Shown piece after piece: positions 27,434-36,265 of a stretch of DNA of 64,000 nt (position 1 is its first letter; each line of letters begins with the position of its first letter). The translations under genes were made by a program, and so were the position numbers. This DNA is from Hyphomicrobiales bacterium (GTDB lineage Bacteria > Pseudomonadota > Alphaproteobacteria > Rhizobiales > Rhizobiaceae), in contig UCIV01000019.1 in assembly GCA_900472575.1 (NCBI GenBank), positions 62,001 to 126,000 of the forward strand, in the 5' to 3' direction. The notes beneath the pieces are model-generated. The model ran no database searches and was not told the origin of the DNA. It worked only from the letters and a program-made list of their open reading frames with translations.

Positions 27434-28417
27434 TCAATTGTAGTGGACGCGCCGCTCGATGAAGCGGAACTGGAAGATGGTGAGGACGAAAACCACGATC
27501 ATCAGAATGACCGACTGGGCCGAAGAGCCGCCGATATCATTGCCGCGGAAGCCGTCGGCATAGACCTTGTAGACCAGCGTCACCGGGTTGTTGGCAGGCT
27601 TGTCCTTGACCATGACGTCGATGATGCCGAACGTGTCGAACAGCGCGTAGGTGACGTTGATGGTCAAAAGGAAAAAGGCGGTCGGCGCCAGAAGCGGAAG
27701 GATGACCGTCCAGAAACGGCGCATGCCCGAGCGGCAGTCGATCATCGCCGCTTCGCGCACGGAGACCGGCACGTTCTGCAGACCCGACAGGAAGAAGATG
27801 AAATTGTAGGGGATCTGCTTCCAGACGGCGACAACCGTCATGGCGAAGGCCGTGTCGTAATAGTTCAGGCCAACCTGCATATGCCAGCCGAAATAAGACA
27901 TCATCTTCACGAAGGGGCCGACATGCTGGTCGAAGATCATCATGCCGATCAGGCCCGAAACGGGGGCCGCAATGGCGTAGATGGCGATGAGCAGCGTCTT
28001 GTAGGTCGAAGCGCCACGGATGACGCGGTCGGCCTTGACGGCAAGCAGCAATCCCAGCGAAAGCGACAGGAAGGTGACGAGCACAGTGAAGACTGCGGTA
28101 AACAGCGCGATCGACTGGTATTCGGAGCTGAAGATCACATCGGTATAGTTGCTCAAGCCCACGAAGGTGGAGCCGAAGCCGAACGGGTCCTCAAGGTAAA
28201 AGGACGAACTTACCGCCTGGACCGAGGGCCAGTAGAAAAAGATGAAGATCACCGCGAGCTGCGGGAAAAGAAACAGATAGGGCAAAACGGGCGAGGTGAA
28301 CTGCACACGCTTCATTTCTTCCGCCGCGACGGCAGTCTTCTTGCTGCGTGCCTTGCCCCCGAAACCGAGACGGGACAGGAAACCGCCGGGCTGCGGTTGT
28401 GACGTCGTATAGGCCAC
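27434..28417 (-). CDS. ugpA: sn-glycerol-3-phosphate ABC transporter permease
   Basis: The 327-aa permease has about six membrane segments (first FLFPQLAVIFIFFYW) and the EAA loop (VREAAMIDCRSGMRRFW, where the usual glycine-rich part is slightly altered). The start is taken as GTG 28417 (VAYTTSQP) with GGGGAG just upstream; TTG 28438 is less likely. A basic N-terminal cytoplasmic stretch of about 45 residues precedes the first helix. It lies 81 bp after ugpB. Confidence 0.92.
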   Translation of the reverse strand: MAYTTSQPQPGGFLSRLGFGGKARSKKTAVAAEEMKRVQFTSPVLPYLFLFPQLAVIFIFFYWPSVQAVSSSFYLEDPFGFGSTFVGLSNYTDVIFSSEYQSIALFTAVFTVLVTFLSLSLGLLLAVKADRVIRGASTYKTLLIAIYAIAAPVSGLIGMMIFDQHVGPFVKMMSYFGWHMQVGLNYYDTAFAMTVVAVWKQIPYNFIFFLSGLQNVPVSVREAAMIDCRSGMRRFWTVILPLLAPTAFFLLTINVTYALFDTFGIIDVMVKDKPANNPVTLVYKVYADGFRGNDIGGSSAQSVILMIVVFVLTIFQFRFIERRVHYN

Positions 28418-28498
28418 GAGTTCTCCCCTTTCTTGCAATTACAAAAGAGCCCGCCCGCCCCTTATAAGGAGCGGACGGACCATGATGGGAGATGGCTA

Positions 28499-29803
28499 TC
28501 AGCCGGCGGTCTTGGCGAAACGGGTGAGGAGGTCGTTGCCTTCCTTCTCGATGGTTTCGAAGGCCTTCTGAACGGTCGTTTCACCCGAGAAGATCTTGTT
28601 GTATTCGCGTTCCATGATGGAACGGATCTGCGGGTAGAAGCCGAGGCGGTAGCCCTTGGACCATTCGCCCGACGGCAGCATCAGCTGCTTGATGCCGACT
28701 TCAGCAACCGGGGTCTTTTCGTAGTAGCCTTCCTTCTTGGCCAGTTCGTAAGCAGCCTTGGTGATGGCGACGTAACCGGTAGCCTGGTGGTAGAACTTCT
28801 GGATTTCCGGCGAGGTCAGGAACTGGAAGAAGTCAGCCGTGCACTTGTTTTCGGCTTCCGGCTTGCCGGCCATTGCAAAGAGTGCAGCGCCACCGATGAA
28901 GGTGTTGGTGCCGGCGCCCTTGATGCTCGACCAGTAGGGAAGGAAATCAGCCGAGAATGGCATGGAAGCGGTCTTCTGCAGGCCACCGAAGGAACCGGAA
29001 GAACCGATCCACATAGCAACCTTGCCTTCTTCGAAAGGCTTCTGGTTGTCGTTCCAGCTTGCGCCGTAGAACTTGTAGAGACCTGCGTCAGACCAGGCCT
29101 TCAGCTTTTCGAACATCATGACAAGGTTCTTGTCGGTGAGGTTCATCTTGGTGTCGACAACGCTGTCGTAACCGTTGTTGTTGTTGGCGAACTGGATGTT
29201 CTGGCGCGAGAAGAAATTCTCGGTGAACTGCCAGGTGAGCTGCGAAGCGGTCATCGGGATGAAGCCGGCTTCCTTGAGCTTGGGAGCAACAGCTTCAAAC
29301 TCTTCCCAGGTCTTCGGCACGGCAACGCCGGCCTTTTCGAAAGCCTGCGGGTTGACGTACATGATCGGAGCCGAAGAGTTGAACGGCATGCCGATGAACT
29401 TGCCCTTCGAGTCAGCGTAGAAATAGCGAACGCCCTCGATGAACGCATTGCGGTCGAACTTGTAACCTGCATTGTTGATCAGGTCTTCGGCGGCGACGGT
29501 TGCGCCCTTGGCGTTGATGATGGTGGCAGCACCGGCATCGAATACCTGCAGGATGTTCGGCTGTTCGCCCGAACGGAAAGCGGCGATACCGGTTGCCAGA
29601 GCTTCTTCGTAGGTGCCCTTGGAGATCGGAGTCAGAGCGCAAGCGGTCTGCGAAGCGTTGAACTTCTGCGACACTTCGTTGATGACTTCACCGTTACGGC
29701 CGCCCATGCCGTGCCACCAGGTGATGTTGGTTGCTGCGAGCGAGGAGGTTGCAGACATTGCAACTGCCATCGCGGCCATCGAGAATTTCTTGATCATGGT
29801 CAT
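28499..29803 (-). CDS. ugpB: sn-glycerol-3-phosphate periplasmic binding protein
   Basis: The 434-aa solute-binding protein has a Sec signal peptide (MIKKFSMAAMAVAMSATSSLA, cleavage near residue 24) and mature start ATNITWWHGMGG, typical of UgpB. It delivers glycerol-3-phosphate to UgpAE. GAGAGGAC precedes ATG 29803. It is first in the operon ugpB-A-E-C; no ugpQ is present here. A PHO-box-like site lies about 80 bp upstream. Confidence 0.94.
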   Translation of the reverse strand: MTMIKKFSMAAMAVAMSATSSLAATNITWWHGMGGRNGEVINEVSQKFNASQTACALTPISKGTYEEALATGIAAFRSGEQPNILQVFDAGAATIINAKGATVAAEDLINNAGYKFDRNAFIEGVRYFYADSKGKFIGMPFNSSAPIMYVNPQAFEKAGVAVPKTWEEFEAVAPKLKEAGFIPMTASQLTWQFTENFFSRQNIQFANNNNGYDSVVDTKMNLTDKNLVMMFEKLKAWSDAGLYKFYGASWNDNQKPFEEGKVAMWIGSSGSFGGLQKTASMPFSADFLPYWSSIKGAGTNTFIGGAALFAMAGKPEAENKCTADFFQFLTSPEIQKFYHQATGYVAITKAAYELAKKEGYYEKTPVAEVGIKQLMLPSGEWSKGYRLGFYPQIRSIMEREYNKIFSGETTVQKAFETIEKEGNDLLTRFAKTAG

Positions 29804-29878
29804 GGTTACGTCCTCTCCGCCTTGGTTGGATCGAGGACCGCAATAGGGCTTGCCCGTGACAGGCTCTTAACAATTCTG

Positions 29879-29895
29879 TTTCAGATTTGTGACGT
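29879..29895 (-). promoter_or_regulatory. PHO-box-like site upstream of ugpB
   Basis: On the minus strand the site reads ACGTCACAAATCTGAAA, matching 12 of 17 positions of the PHO-box type CTGTCATAAATCTGTCA. PhoB activates ugp transport genes under phosphate limitation in E. coli and S. meliloti, so PhoB control here is a reasonable inference. Confidence 0.5.
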
Positions 29896-29927
29896 TTGCA
29901 CAGCTTTGCAAAAACTTCACAACACCG

Positions 29928-30302
29928 TCAAAAAGCATCCGGAAAATGCCGGGGCAAACGCCAGGGCAGGACGGCGATAATATCGTAACGGCAGGATAGA
30001 AGATGGGCGTCACGGCGGCGCGACAGCCAGATATCGCTTGCAGCCCTTATCCGCCTTTGGGCGCCGTAACCGACCGCATCGATCGCGTCAGCTTCTCGGG
30101 CGCGCGCCTTAACCTCGACAAACAGGATAAGAGTGTTTTTGCGGGCGACGATATCGATTTCGCCGAGCCGTGTCCGGTATCGGAACTTCAGGATCCGATA
30201 CCCTTTAAAGAGAAGATAGAGAGCTGCGAGATATTCGGAGACGTGGCCGCGCCGTTCGGCGCGCCGGCGTTTATGCCGCCTGTCCTCGGCTCCGCGCCCC
30301 AT
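29928..30302 (-). CDS. yraN: YraN (UPF0102) family protein
   Basis: The 124-aa protein has the restriction-endonuclease-like core LGEIDIVARKNTLILFVEVKAR, quoted in parts as GEIDIVA and FVEVKAR, with the PD-(D/E)XK-type Asp, Glu and Lys. The family is a predicted nuclease of unknown role. Its ATG shares one base with the rsmI stop (TGATG), so the two are translationally coupled, a very common pairing in bacteria. Confidence 0.92.
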   Translation of the reverse strand: MGRGAEDRRHKRRRAERRGHVSEYLAALYLLFKGYRILKFRYRTRLGEIDIVARKNTLILFVEVKARAREADAIDAVGYGAQRRIRAASDIWLSRRRDAHLLSCRYDIIAVLPWRLPRHFPDAF

Positions 30303-31222
30303 CAGCCCTCATCCTTGTCCTTCATGGCGGCATCTTTCATGGTAACCAGCCGTTGATAGAGGTCTCGCTTCGAAAGGCCTGTCAGACGTGCCGCTTCCGC
30401 CGCAGCCTTTGCCGCGGGCATGGATGATGCCAGCTCCTCCAGCAGCACATCGACATCGACAGCCGCCGGCACATCATCATAGGCAGGCGGCCCGACGAGG
30501 AAGACGATCTCACCCTTGACGTTGCGACCGTCGAAGGCTTCAGCAAGCTCTCCGAGCGACGCGCGGCTGATCTCCTCGAAGGCCTTGGTCAGTTCGCGCC
30601 CAACACAAGCCGCGCGGCCCGGCCCCAGAACATCGGCAGCGGAGGCCAGCGTGGCGGTAATGCGATGCGGAGATTCAAAGAATATCAGCGTTGCGGGAAT
30701 TTTCGACAGTTCCGCCAGTCGGTCGCGGCGTCCTTTTTCCTTCACCGGCAGAAAACCGGCAAACAGGAAGGCATCATTCGGAAGACCGGAAGCAACCAGC
30801 GCGGCGAGAGGCGCCGAAGCGCCCGGAATGGGGACTACCCGATGGCCCGCCTCGATGGCCAGCTGTCCGAGCCGATACCCCGGATCGGAGACAAGCGGCG
30901 TGCCGGCATCGGAGACCAGAGCCACGGACTTGCCCTGTTCCAGCGCCGCCAGCAGCCTGGGCCCCATCTCGTCGGCATTATGTTCGTGATAGGCATAGGG
31001 CTTGTTGGCGATGCCGTAACGGTCAAGAAGCACACGAGTGACGCGCGTGTCCTCGCAGGCCAGCACGTCGGCACCGGCGAGCGTTTCCAGCGCGCGCAGC
31101 GTGATGTCGCCGAGATTACCGATCGGCGTTGCAACCAGATACAGCGCCGGCTCCAGCGGGCGCGATGGCACGAAAGTGTTGGCAACACGGTAACCCCGGG
31201 TCGCTTCAGAGGGTCCAGCCAC
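30302..31222 (-). CDS. rsmI: 16S rRNA (cytidine1402-2'-O)-methyltransferase
   Basis: RsmI methylates the 2'-O of C1402 in the 30S decoding centre. The 306-aa tetrapyrrole-methylase-fold protein shows LYLVATPIGNLGDITLRA, CEDTRVTRVLLDRYGI, VSDAGTPLVSDPGYRL and IFFESPHRI. I placed the start at GTG 31222; internal alternatives near residue 14 cannot be excluded. Operon with yraN. Confidence 0.94.
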   Translation of the reverse strand: MAGPSEATRGYRVANTFVPSRPLEPALYLVATPIGNLGDITLRALETLAGADVLACEDTRVTRVLLDRYGIANKPYAYHEHNADEMGPRLLAALEQGKSVALVSDAGTPLVSDPGYRLGQLAIEAGHRVVPIPGASAPLAALVASGLPNDAFLFAGFLPVKEKGRRDRLAELSKIPATLIFFESPHRITATLASAADVLGPGRAACVGRELTKAFEEISRASLGELAEAFDGRNVKGEIVFLVGPPAYDDVPAAVDVDVLLEELASSMPAAKAAAEAARLTGLSKRDLYQRLVTMKDAAMKDKDEG

Positions 31223-31477
31223 GAGCTTTTCAATTCAGTTGGATGATCATAAGCCCTTTATGGTCAAGGCGATGGCGGCCTGCAAGCGGCAGAAGGCCAA
31301 GTTTTCTGTGTGCAGCTCCGTCGCGAGTGCCGAAATGAAGCAGACTTCCCGCTTATCCTCTTGCGTTGAAAGGTCGATCTCTGCCATTTTGCCCGTCCAC
31401 ATCGTCCGGCTTGCGAAAGCCGAAGAATATCAGGTGCCCCACCTCCCGGGACGCCCAGGTCGAAAGCGGTTGAGTCC

Positions 31478-32596
31478 ATGCGTATTACTCTCGAGCGGTC
31501 CAATCTTCTGAAATCGTTGAGCCACGTGCACCGCGTGGTCGAGCGCCGCAACACAATCCCGATCCTTTCCAACGTGCTGATGCGCGCCTCCGACGCGAGC
31601 GTCGAGCTGAAGGCGACCGATCTGGATCTGGAAATCACCGAAGCCGTTCCGGCGATGGTCGAGCAGGCCGGCGCCACCACGGTTCCCGCGCATCTTCTCT
31701 ACGAAATCGTCCGCAAGCTGCCCGACGGTTCGGAAGTTCTGCTTGCCACCAATCCGGACGGCGGCTCGATGACGGTCCAGTCCGGCCGTTCGAAATTCTC
31801 GCTGCAATGCCTGCCGGAAACGGATTTCCCGGATCTGACCGCCGGTTCGTTCAGCCACACGTTCAAGCTGAAGGCGACCGATCTCAAGATGCTGATCGAC
31901 CGGACGCAGTTCGCGATCTCCACCGAAGAGACCCGTTATTACCTGAACGGTATCTTCTTCCACACGATCGAGGCCGACGGCGACCTGAAGCTGCGTGCCG
32001 TTGCGACCGACGGTCACCGTCTGGCGCGCGCCGACGTGCAGGCGCCTTCCGGTTCGGAAGGCATGCCGGGCATCATCATTCCGCGCAAGACCGTTGGCGA
32101 GCTGCAGAAGCTGGTGGACGATCCGGAAGCACAGGTCACCGTCGAGGTTTCCGACGCAAAGATCCGTCTATCGATCGCCGACATCATCATGACGTCGAAG
32201 CTGATCGACGGCACGTTCCCGGATTACCAGCGTGTCATCCCGACCGGCAACGACAAGGAAATGCGCGTCGATTGCCAGACCTTCACCAAGGCCGTCGATC
32301 GCGTTTCGACCATTTCGTCCGAGCGCGGCCGTGCGGTAAAGCTTGCCCTGACGGAAGGCCAGCTGATGCTGACGGTCAACAACCCGGATTCGGGCAGCGC
32401 CACGGAAGAAGTCGCGGTCGGATATGAAAACGATCCGATGGAAATCGGCTTTAACGCAAAATATCTGCTCGACATCACGGCCCAGCTTTCGGGCGACGAC
32501 GCCATCTTCATGCTTGCGGATGCGGGTTCGCCGACACTGGTCAGAGATACCGCGGGAGACGATGCTCTCTACGTGCTTATGCCAATGCGCGTTTAA
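31478..32596 (+). CDS. dnaN: DNA polymerase III beta sliding clamp
   Basis: The clamp encircles DNA and tethers polymerase III. The 372-aa protein has three similar domains and typical segments: RITLERSNLLKSLSHV at the start, RNTIPILSNVL, TDGHRLA in the second domain, and the C-terminal LYVLMPMRV. A GANTC site (31472-31476) lies just ahead of ATG 31478. The gene is separate from dnaA, as in other alphaproteobacteria. A strong terminator follows. Confidence 0.97.
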   Translation: MRITLERSNLLKSLSHVHRVVERRNTIPILSNVLMRASDASVELKATDLDLEITEAVPAMVEQAGATTVPAHLLYEIVRKLPDGSEVLLATNPDGGSMTVQSGRSKFSLQCLPETDFPDLTAGSFSHTFKLKATDLKMLIDRTQFAISTEETRYYLNGIFFHTIEADGDLKLRAVATDGHRLARADVQAPSGSEGMPGIIIPRKTVGELQKLVDDPEAQVTVEVSDAKIRLSIADIIMTSKLIDGTFPDYQRVIPTGNDKEMRVDCQTFTKAVDRVSTISSERGRAVKLALTEGQLMLTVNNPDSGSATEEVAVGYENDPMEIGFNAKYLLDITAQLSGDDAIFMLADAGSPTLVRDTAGDDALYVLMPMRV

Positions 32597-32604
32597 GACA
32601 ATCG

Positions 32605-32635
32605 AGGCGGCCGGAAATTTCGAGCCGCCTTTTTT
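32605..32635 (+). terminator. dnaN terminator
   Basis: AGGCGGC (32605-32611) pairs with GCCGCCT (32624-32630), followed by TTTTTTA. It starts 9 bp after the dnaN stop. Confidence 0.9.
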
Positions 32636-32739
32636 ATGCCGTTTTCTAATTGCGACATTTTTGCCTGCCTTTGCGTCATCGACCTTGACCCCTGAGGCCA
32701 GACGACCAAATAGGCTTGAAAACCGGGAGAGGTAACTAG

Positions 32740-33333
32740 ATGGAATTACGCTTGAAGGAACGGCTCGGCCGTAAGTTCGACGAGGAAATCCGTTTCTTCA
32801 AGGGCTGGATGGATGGCCCGAAAAGCGTAGGCGCTATCTGCCCGACCTCTTCCGTCACCGCCAAGCGCATGGCGAGCGTCATCAACCCTTCATCGGGCCT
32901 GCCCGTGCTTGAACTCGGCCCGGGCACCGGCGTCATCACCAAGGCGATCCTGGAACGCGGCATTGCGCCGGAGAACTTGGTTTCGATCGAATATTCGACG
33001 GATTTCTACCAGAACCTGATCAAGACCTATGAAGGCGTTCACTTCATCAATGGTGACGCTTTCGAACTCGACAAGACGCTTGGCGAGATGAAGTCGGTCA
33101 TCTTCGACAGTGTGATCTCCGCCATCCCGATGCTGAGCTTTCCGATGGAAAGCCGTATCGCGCTTCTGGAAGACCTGCTCGACCGCATGCCGGCAGGTAG
33201 GCCGGTGATGCAGATCACCTATGGCCCGGTCTCGCCGATCATCGCCAATCCGGATCGTTACAAGATCAAGCATTACGATTTCGTCGTGCGGAATATACCG
33301 CCGGCGCAGTTGTGGACCTACACTCGGACTTGA
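32740..33333 (+). CDS. pmtA: Phosphatidylethanolamine N-methyltransferase PmtA
   Basis: PmtA methylates phosphatidylethanolamine three times to phosphatidylcholine, a major rhizobial membrane lipid needed for host interaction. The 197-aa protein matches the Sinorhizobium/Agrobacterium-type soluble PmtA as I remember it: RLKERLGRKFDEEIRFFKGW early, SAM motif LELGPGTGVITKAIL, EYSTDFY and the C-terminal FVVRNIPPAQLWTY. GGGAGAGG precedes the ATG. Residue pattern indicates an intact enzyme. Confidence 0.94.
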   Translation: MELRLKERLGRKFDEEIRFFKGWMDGPKSVGAICPTSSVTAKRMASVINPSSGLPVLELGPGTGVITKAILERGIAPENLVSIEYSTDFYQNLIKTYEGVHFINGDAFELDKTLGEMKSVIFDSVISAIPMLSFPMESRIALLEDLLDRMPAGRPVMQITYGPVSPIIANPDRYKIKHYDFVVRNIPPAQLWTYTRT

Positions 33334-33361
33334 TTCACACGCGCGTCAACTGGCCGAGGTA

Positions 33362-33387
33362 AGCGGGATCGATTTCGACCCGCTTTG
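33362..33387 (+). terminator. Probable pmtA terminator
   Basis: AGCGGG (33362-33367) pairs with CCCGCT (33379-33384), with an inner TCG/CGA pairing and TTT following. It lies 29 bp past the pmtA stop and 15 bp before the next start, so it could instead modulate the downstream gene. Confidence 0.5.
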
Positions 33388-33401
33388 GAGTTCTGACCGA
33401 C

Positions 33402-33989
33402 ATGACCTTCGGCCTTTATATCACTCACCCTCAGGTGCGCATCGATCCTGATGTACCGGTGCCGCAATGGAGCCTTTCGGATATCGGCCGGCAGCGCGCC
33501 GAGAAGGCTGCGCAGCAGCCTTGGGCGCAAAAGCTTGGCCGGATCGTTTCGAGCGACGAGACCAAGGCGATCGAAACGGCCGAGATCCTGGCCGCAGCCT
33601 CCGATGTCTCGATCATGCTTGCCCCTGACACGCATGAAAACGACCGGTCGGCGACCGGCTTTCTCGCACCGCCAGAATTCGAAGCGGCGGCAGACTGGTT
33701 CTTCGCCAATCCGACGGAAAGCTTCAAGGGCTGGGAAACGGCCGCGGATGCACAGGCCCGCATTGTTTCGGCTTTCGACCGCATCCTTTCCGACCACAAT
33801 CCCGACATGCCGATCGCCTTTGTCGGCCATGGCGGCGTCGGCACACTTTTGAAGTGCCATCTGCTGCAGATCCCGATCACAAGAAGCCAAGATCAGCCGG
33901 GCGGCGGCGGAAATCTCTTCTGCTTCTCCCTTGCGGATCGGACCATCTCGTGCGACTGGACCCCGATAGAAACATGGCAAGGGGAATGA
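33402..33989 (+). CDS. Histidine phosphatase family protein
   Basis: The 195-aa protein has the histidine-phosphatase layout: LYITHPQV at the N-terminus, [14 protein letters not shown], and the second catalytic histidine in [11 protein letters not shown]. The usual N-terminal RHG motif is THP, so the nucleophilic His remains but the flanking Arg is absent. The substrate is unknown. Its stop overlaps the pyrF start (ATGA), implying coupled translation. Confidence 0.85.
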   Translation: MTFGLYITHPQVRIDPDVPVPQWSLSDIGRQRAEKAAQQPWAQKLGRIVSSDETKAIETAEILAAASDVSIMLAPDTHENDRSATGFLAPPEFEAAADWFFANPTESFKGWETAADAQARIVSAFDRILSDHNPDMPIAFVGHGGVGTLLKCHLLQIPITRSQDQPGGGGNLFCFSLADRTISCDWTPIETWQGE

Positions 33990-34705
33990 CCAACATGCAA
34001 GCGCGTGACCGACTGATCGTGGGCCTCGATATCCCGACCGTTTCCGAAGCCGAAAAAATGGTCGCCACGCTCGGCGAGAGCGTCTCCTTCTACAAAATCG
34101 GCTACCAGCTGGTGTTTGCCGGCGGACTGGAATTTGCCCGTGACCTCGCGAAGGACGGCAAGAAGATCTTTCTCGACATGAAGCTTCTCGACATCGACAA
34201 CACGGTGGCGAAGGGTGTCGAGAACATTGCGAAGATGGGCATGACCATGCTGACGCTGCACGCCTATCCCAAGGCAATGCGGGCTGCTGTCGAAGCCGCA
34301 AAAGGCTCTGACCTCTGCTTGCTTGGCGTAACGGTGCTGACATCAATGGATGCTGCAGACGTTACAGAGGCAGGTTATGCCCAGACGCCGGAGCAACTGG
34401 TTCGCACTCGCGCTGCACAAGCACGCGACGCCGGCATGGGCGGCATCGTCTGCTCGGCCGAAGAATCCGCCGCCGTGCGCGAAATCGTCGGTGTCGACAT
34501 GGCAATCGTTACGCCGGGTATTCGCCCGAAAGGCGCGGATGCAGGCGACCAGAAACGTGTCGTGACGCCATTCGACGCCCTGAAAGCAGGCTCGACGCAT
34601 CTCGTCGTCGGCCGCCCTATCGTCAAGGCTGAAGACCCGAAAGCATCCGCCGAAGCAATTCTTGCCGAAATGCGCGAGGCTCTCTGGCCAGCAAACGACG
34701 CCTGA
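33986..34705 (+). CDS. pyrF: Orotidine-5'-phosphate decarboxylase
   Basis: PyrF makes UMP from OMP in de novo pyrimidine synthesis. The 239-aa TIM-barrel protein has VGLDIPT, the catalytic stretch [13 protein letters not shown] (Asp-x-Lys-x-x-Asp), [14 protein letters not shown] and [15 protein letters not shown] 33986 has AAGGGG upstream and overlaps the upstream stop; ATG 33995 (MQARDRL) is an alternative. Confidence 0.96.
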   Translation: MTNMQARDRLIVGLDIPTVSEAEKMVATLGESVSFYKIGYQLVFAGGLEFARDLAKDGKKIFLDMKLLDIDNTVAKGVENIAKMGMTMLTLHAYPKAMRAAVEAAKGSDLCLLGVTVLTSMDAADVTEAGYAQTPEQLVRTRAAQARDAGMGGIVCSAEESAAVREIVGVDMAIVTPGIRPKGADAGDQKRVVTPFDALKAGSTHLVVGRPIVKAEDPKASAEAILAEMREALWPANDA

Positions 34706-34718
34706 TACGCGTAGCTAA

Positions 34719-35777
34719 CTAGCGATTGTTAGCGACCCGATTGCGTGCACCTTCATCGACAATCAGGCTCGGAGAGCCGCCGATCAGGCGGTTATCCATG
34801 ACGGTGTTGTTATTGGCGCCGTCATCGTGATCCAGACCGCCGAGCAACATCTTGGGCTGGACGAGGCAATAGCTGTTGAACATGCTGAGTCCTTCCCGAC
34901 TGCCGATCCACACGGCAGGACGTGCGACCGGCACCTGATACTGGAACGTGTTGCCGCGGATGGTATTGCCCTGCGGTGATTGATGGCGGAACGTGCCGCC
35001 CTCGCCGCAATTGCGGTAGAGATAGATACCGCCGCTGAGCGGGTTCACGAATGTATTGTTCTCGATGCGATTGTTCGCCGATCCGTCGACGGCAATGACT
35101 TCCCGCCATTCGGGGCGGGCCGAAAACGTATTGCCGGTGATGACATTTCCGGCCGATTCCGCATCGAGATAAACGATGGTCGAGCTTGCCTTGCCGGTGA
35201 AGCGGGAATTCTGCAGCGTGACTCGTGTCACGCCGGGCGCGAGATAGAGCGGCACCCCGACACTGCCAGAGAATGTAATGTTGTCGAGCAGGACGCCGGT
35301 CGGCGCTGCCGCCTGTGCCCGCTGCGTATGTCCGTCCCGGTTCGAGGATGCCTTCACTTCCTTTGCCTGGCCGTTATTGCCCAGGCCCTGGATGCGCAGA
35401 TCACCCTTGATCTGGCAATTGCGAATGGTGATGTCGGTCGGCACGTCCCATTTTCCGTCGCTTCCCTTGCGGGACTGGATCAGCACCGTCCTCGCCTTGG
35501 TTCCAGTGCCGTCGATCATCGCGCCGTTGCAATCGAAAACCACGCCAGAAGCACGACTGCCCGAAAACGTGATGCGCTGGGTGATCTTGTCTCCCTTGTT
35601 CAGGCTGACGTCGCATCGAATATCGACCGGTTTTGAATCCTTCTTGGCCGGCGCACGAAGCGCATCCATGACGTTTGCCGGGCAGGCATCGGCCCGCGCA
35701 TCGGATGATCCGGTGAATATCAGCGAGCCGATCGCCAGAAATACACTCGCTGCCAAAGGGAATGCGTAGCGCACCAT
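34719..35777 (-). CDS. Secreted right-handed beta-helix repeat protein
   Basis: The 352-aa protein has a Sec signal peptide (MVRYAFPLAASVFLAIGSL, cleavage near ARA/DAC) and a mature region of parallel beta-helix rungs with repeated N-x-I/F-x-G-N-x-F type turns (VITGNTFSA, RIENNTFVN, TIRGNTFQYQ, TVMDNRLIG). Such proteins often bind or cleave polysaccharides, but no catalytic residues are evident. AGGAGG precedes ATG 35777. It converges on pyrF with 13 bp between the stops. Confidence 0.82.
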   Translation of the reverse strand: MVRYAFPLAASVFLAIGSLIFTGSSDARADACPANVMDALRAPAKKDSKPVDIRCDVSLNKGDKITQRITFSGSRASGVVFDCNGAMIDGTGTKARTVLIQSRKGSDGKWDVPTDITIRNCQIKGDLRIQGLGNNGQAKEVKASSNRDGHTQRAQAAAPTGVLLDNITFSGSVGVPLYLAPGVTRVTLQNSRFTGKASSTIVYLDAESAGNVITGNTFSARPEWREVIAVDGSANNRIENNTFVNPLSGGIYLYRNCGEGGTFRHQSPQGNTIRGNTFQYQVPVARPAVWIGSREGLSMFNSYCLVQPKMLLGGLDHDDGANNNTVMDNRLIGGSPSLIVDEGARNRVANNR

Positions 35778-35839
35778 ATTGACTTGCCTCCTGATTCGCC
35801 CGATCTCGAATATACCTAAACTGGAGAGGAGGATATTTG

Positions 35840-36127
35840 ATGACCAAGGGATATTGGATCGCACGAATGGATGTGCATGATCCCGAGCGCTACAAGGATT
35901 ATGTGGCAGCTGCAAAACCGGCATTCGAGAAATATGGCGCCCATTTTCTGGCGCGCGGCGGCGCAGCGGAAGAACTCGAAGGCTCGTCACGCCATCGCAA
36001 TGTCGTGATCGAGTTTCCGTCGATGCAGGCCGCTATCGATTGCTACAACTCGCCGGAATACCAGATTGCCGCAAAAATCCGGCAGGAAGTCGCCGATGGC
36101 GAGATGGTAGTCGTGCAGGGGATCTGA
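35840..36127 (+). CDS. DUF1330 family protein
   Basis: The 95-aa protein starts MTKGYWIARMDVHDPERYKDY and contains FLARGGAAEELEG, FPSMQAAIDCYNSPEYQ, standard for DUF1330, a ferredoxin-like (dimeric alpha-beta barrel) fold of unknown function. GAGGAGG precedes ATG 35840. It is divergent from the beta-helix gene (62-bp gap). Confidence 0.93.
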   Translation: MTKGYWIARMDVHDPERYKDYVAAAKPAFEKYGAHFLARGGAAEELEGSSRHRNVVIEFPSMQAAIDCYNSPEYQIAAKIRQEVADGEMVVVQGI

Positions 36128-36265
36128 CACGCCTATGGCGCTTCCTAACCTGCGCGTCGTACTTTCCGAAACCGATTCCGGTTTTCGTGTCGATGCTCCA
36201 GGAGACTTGCGACATCTGGGGCGCGCAAGTCTCTTCCACCACGTTGAGGTTTAAGCTAAAGACCA

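Noticed and set aside
25554-28402. Long open frames opposite ugpC, ugpE and ugpA
   Set aside because: They are antisense to clear ABC transporter genes and translate into His/Asp/Gly-rich low-complexity text typical of reverse-strand coding sequence.
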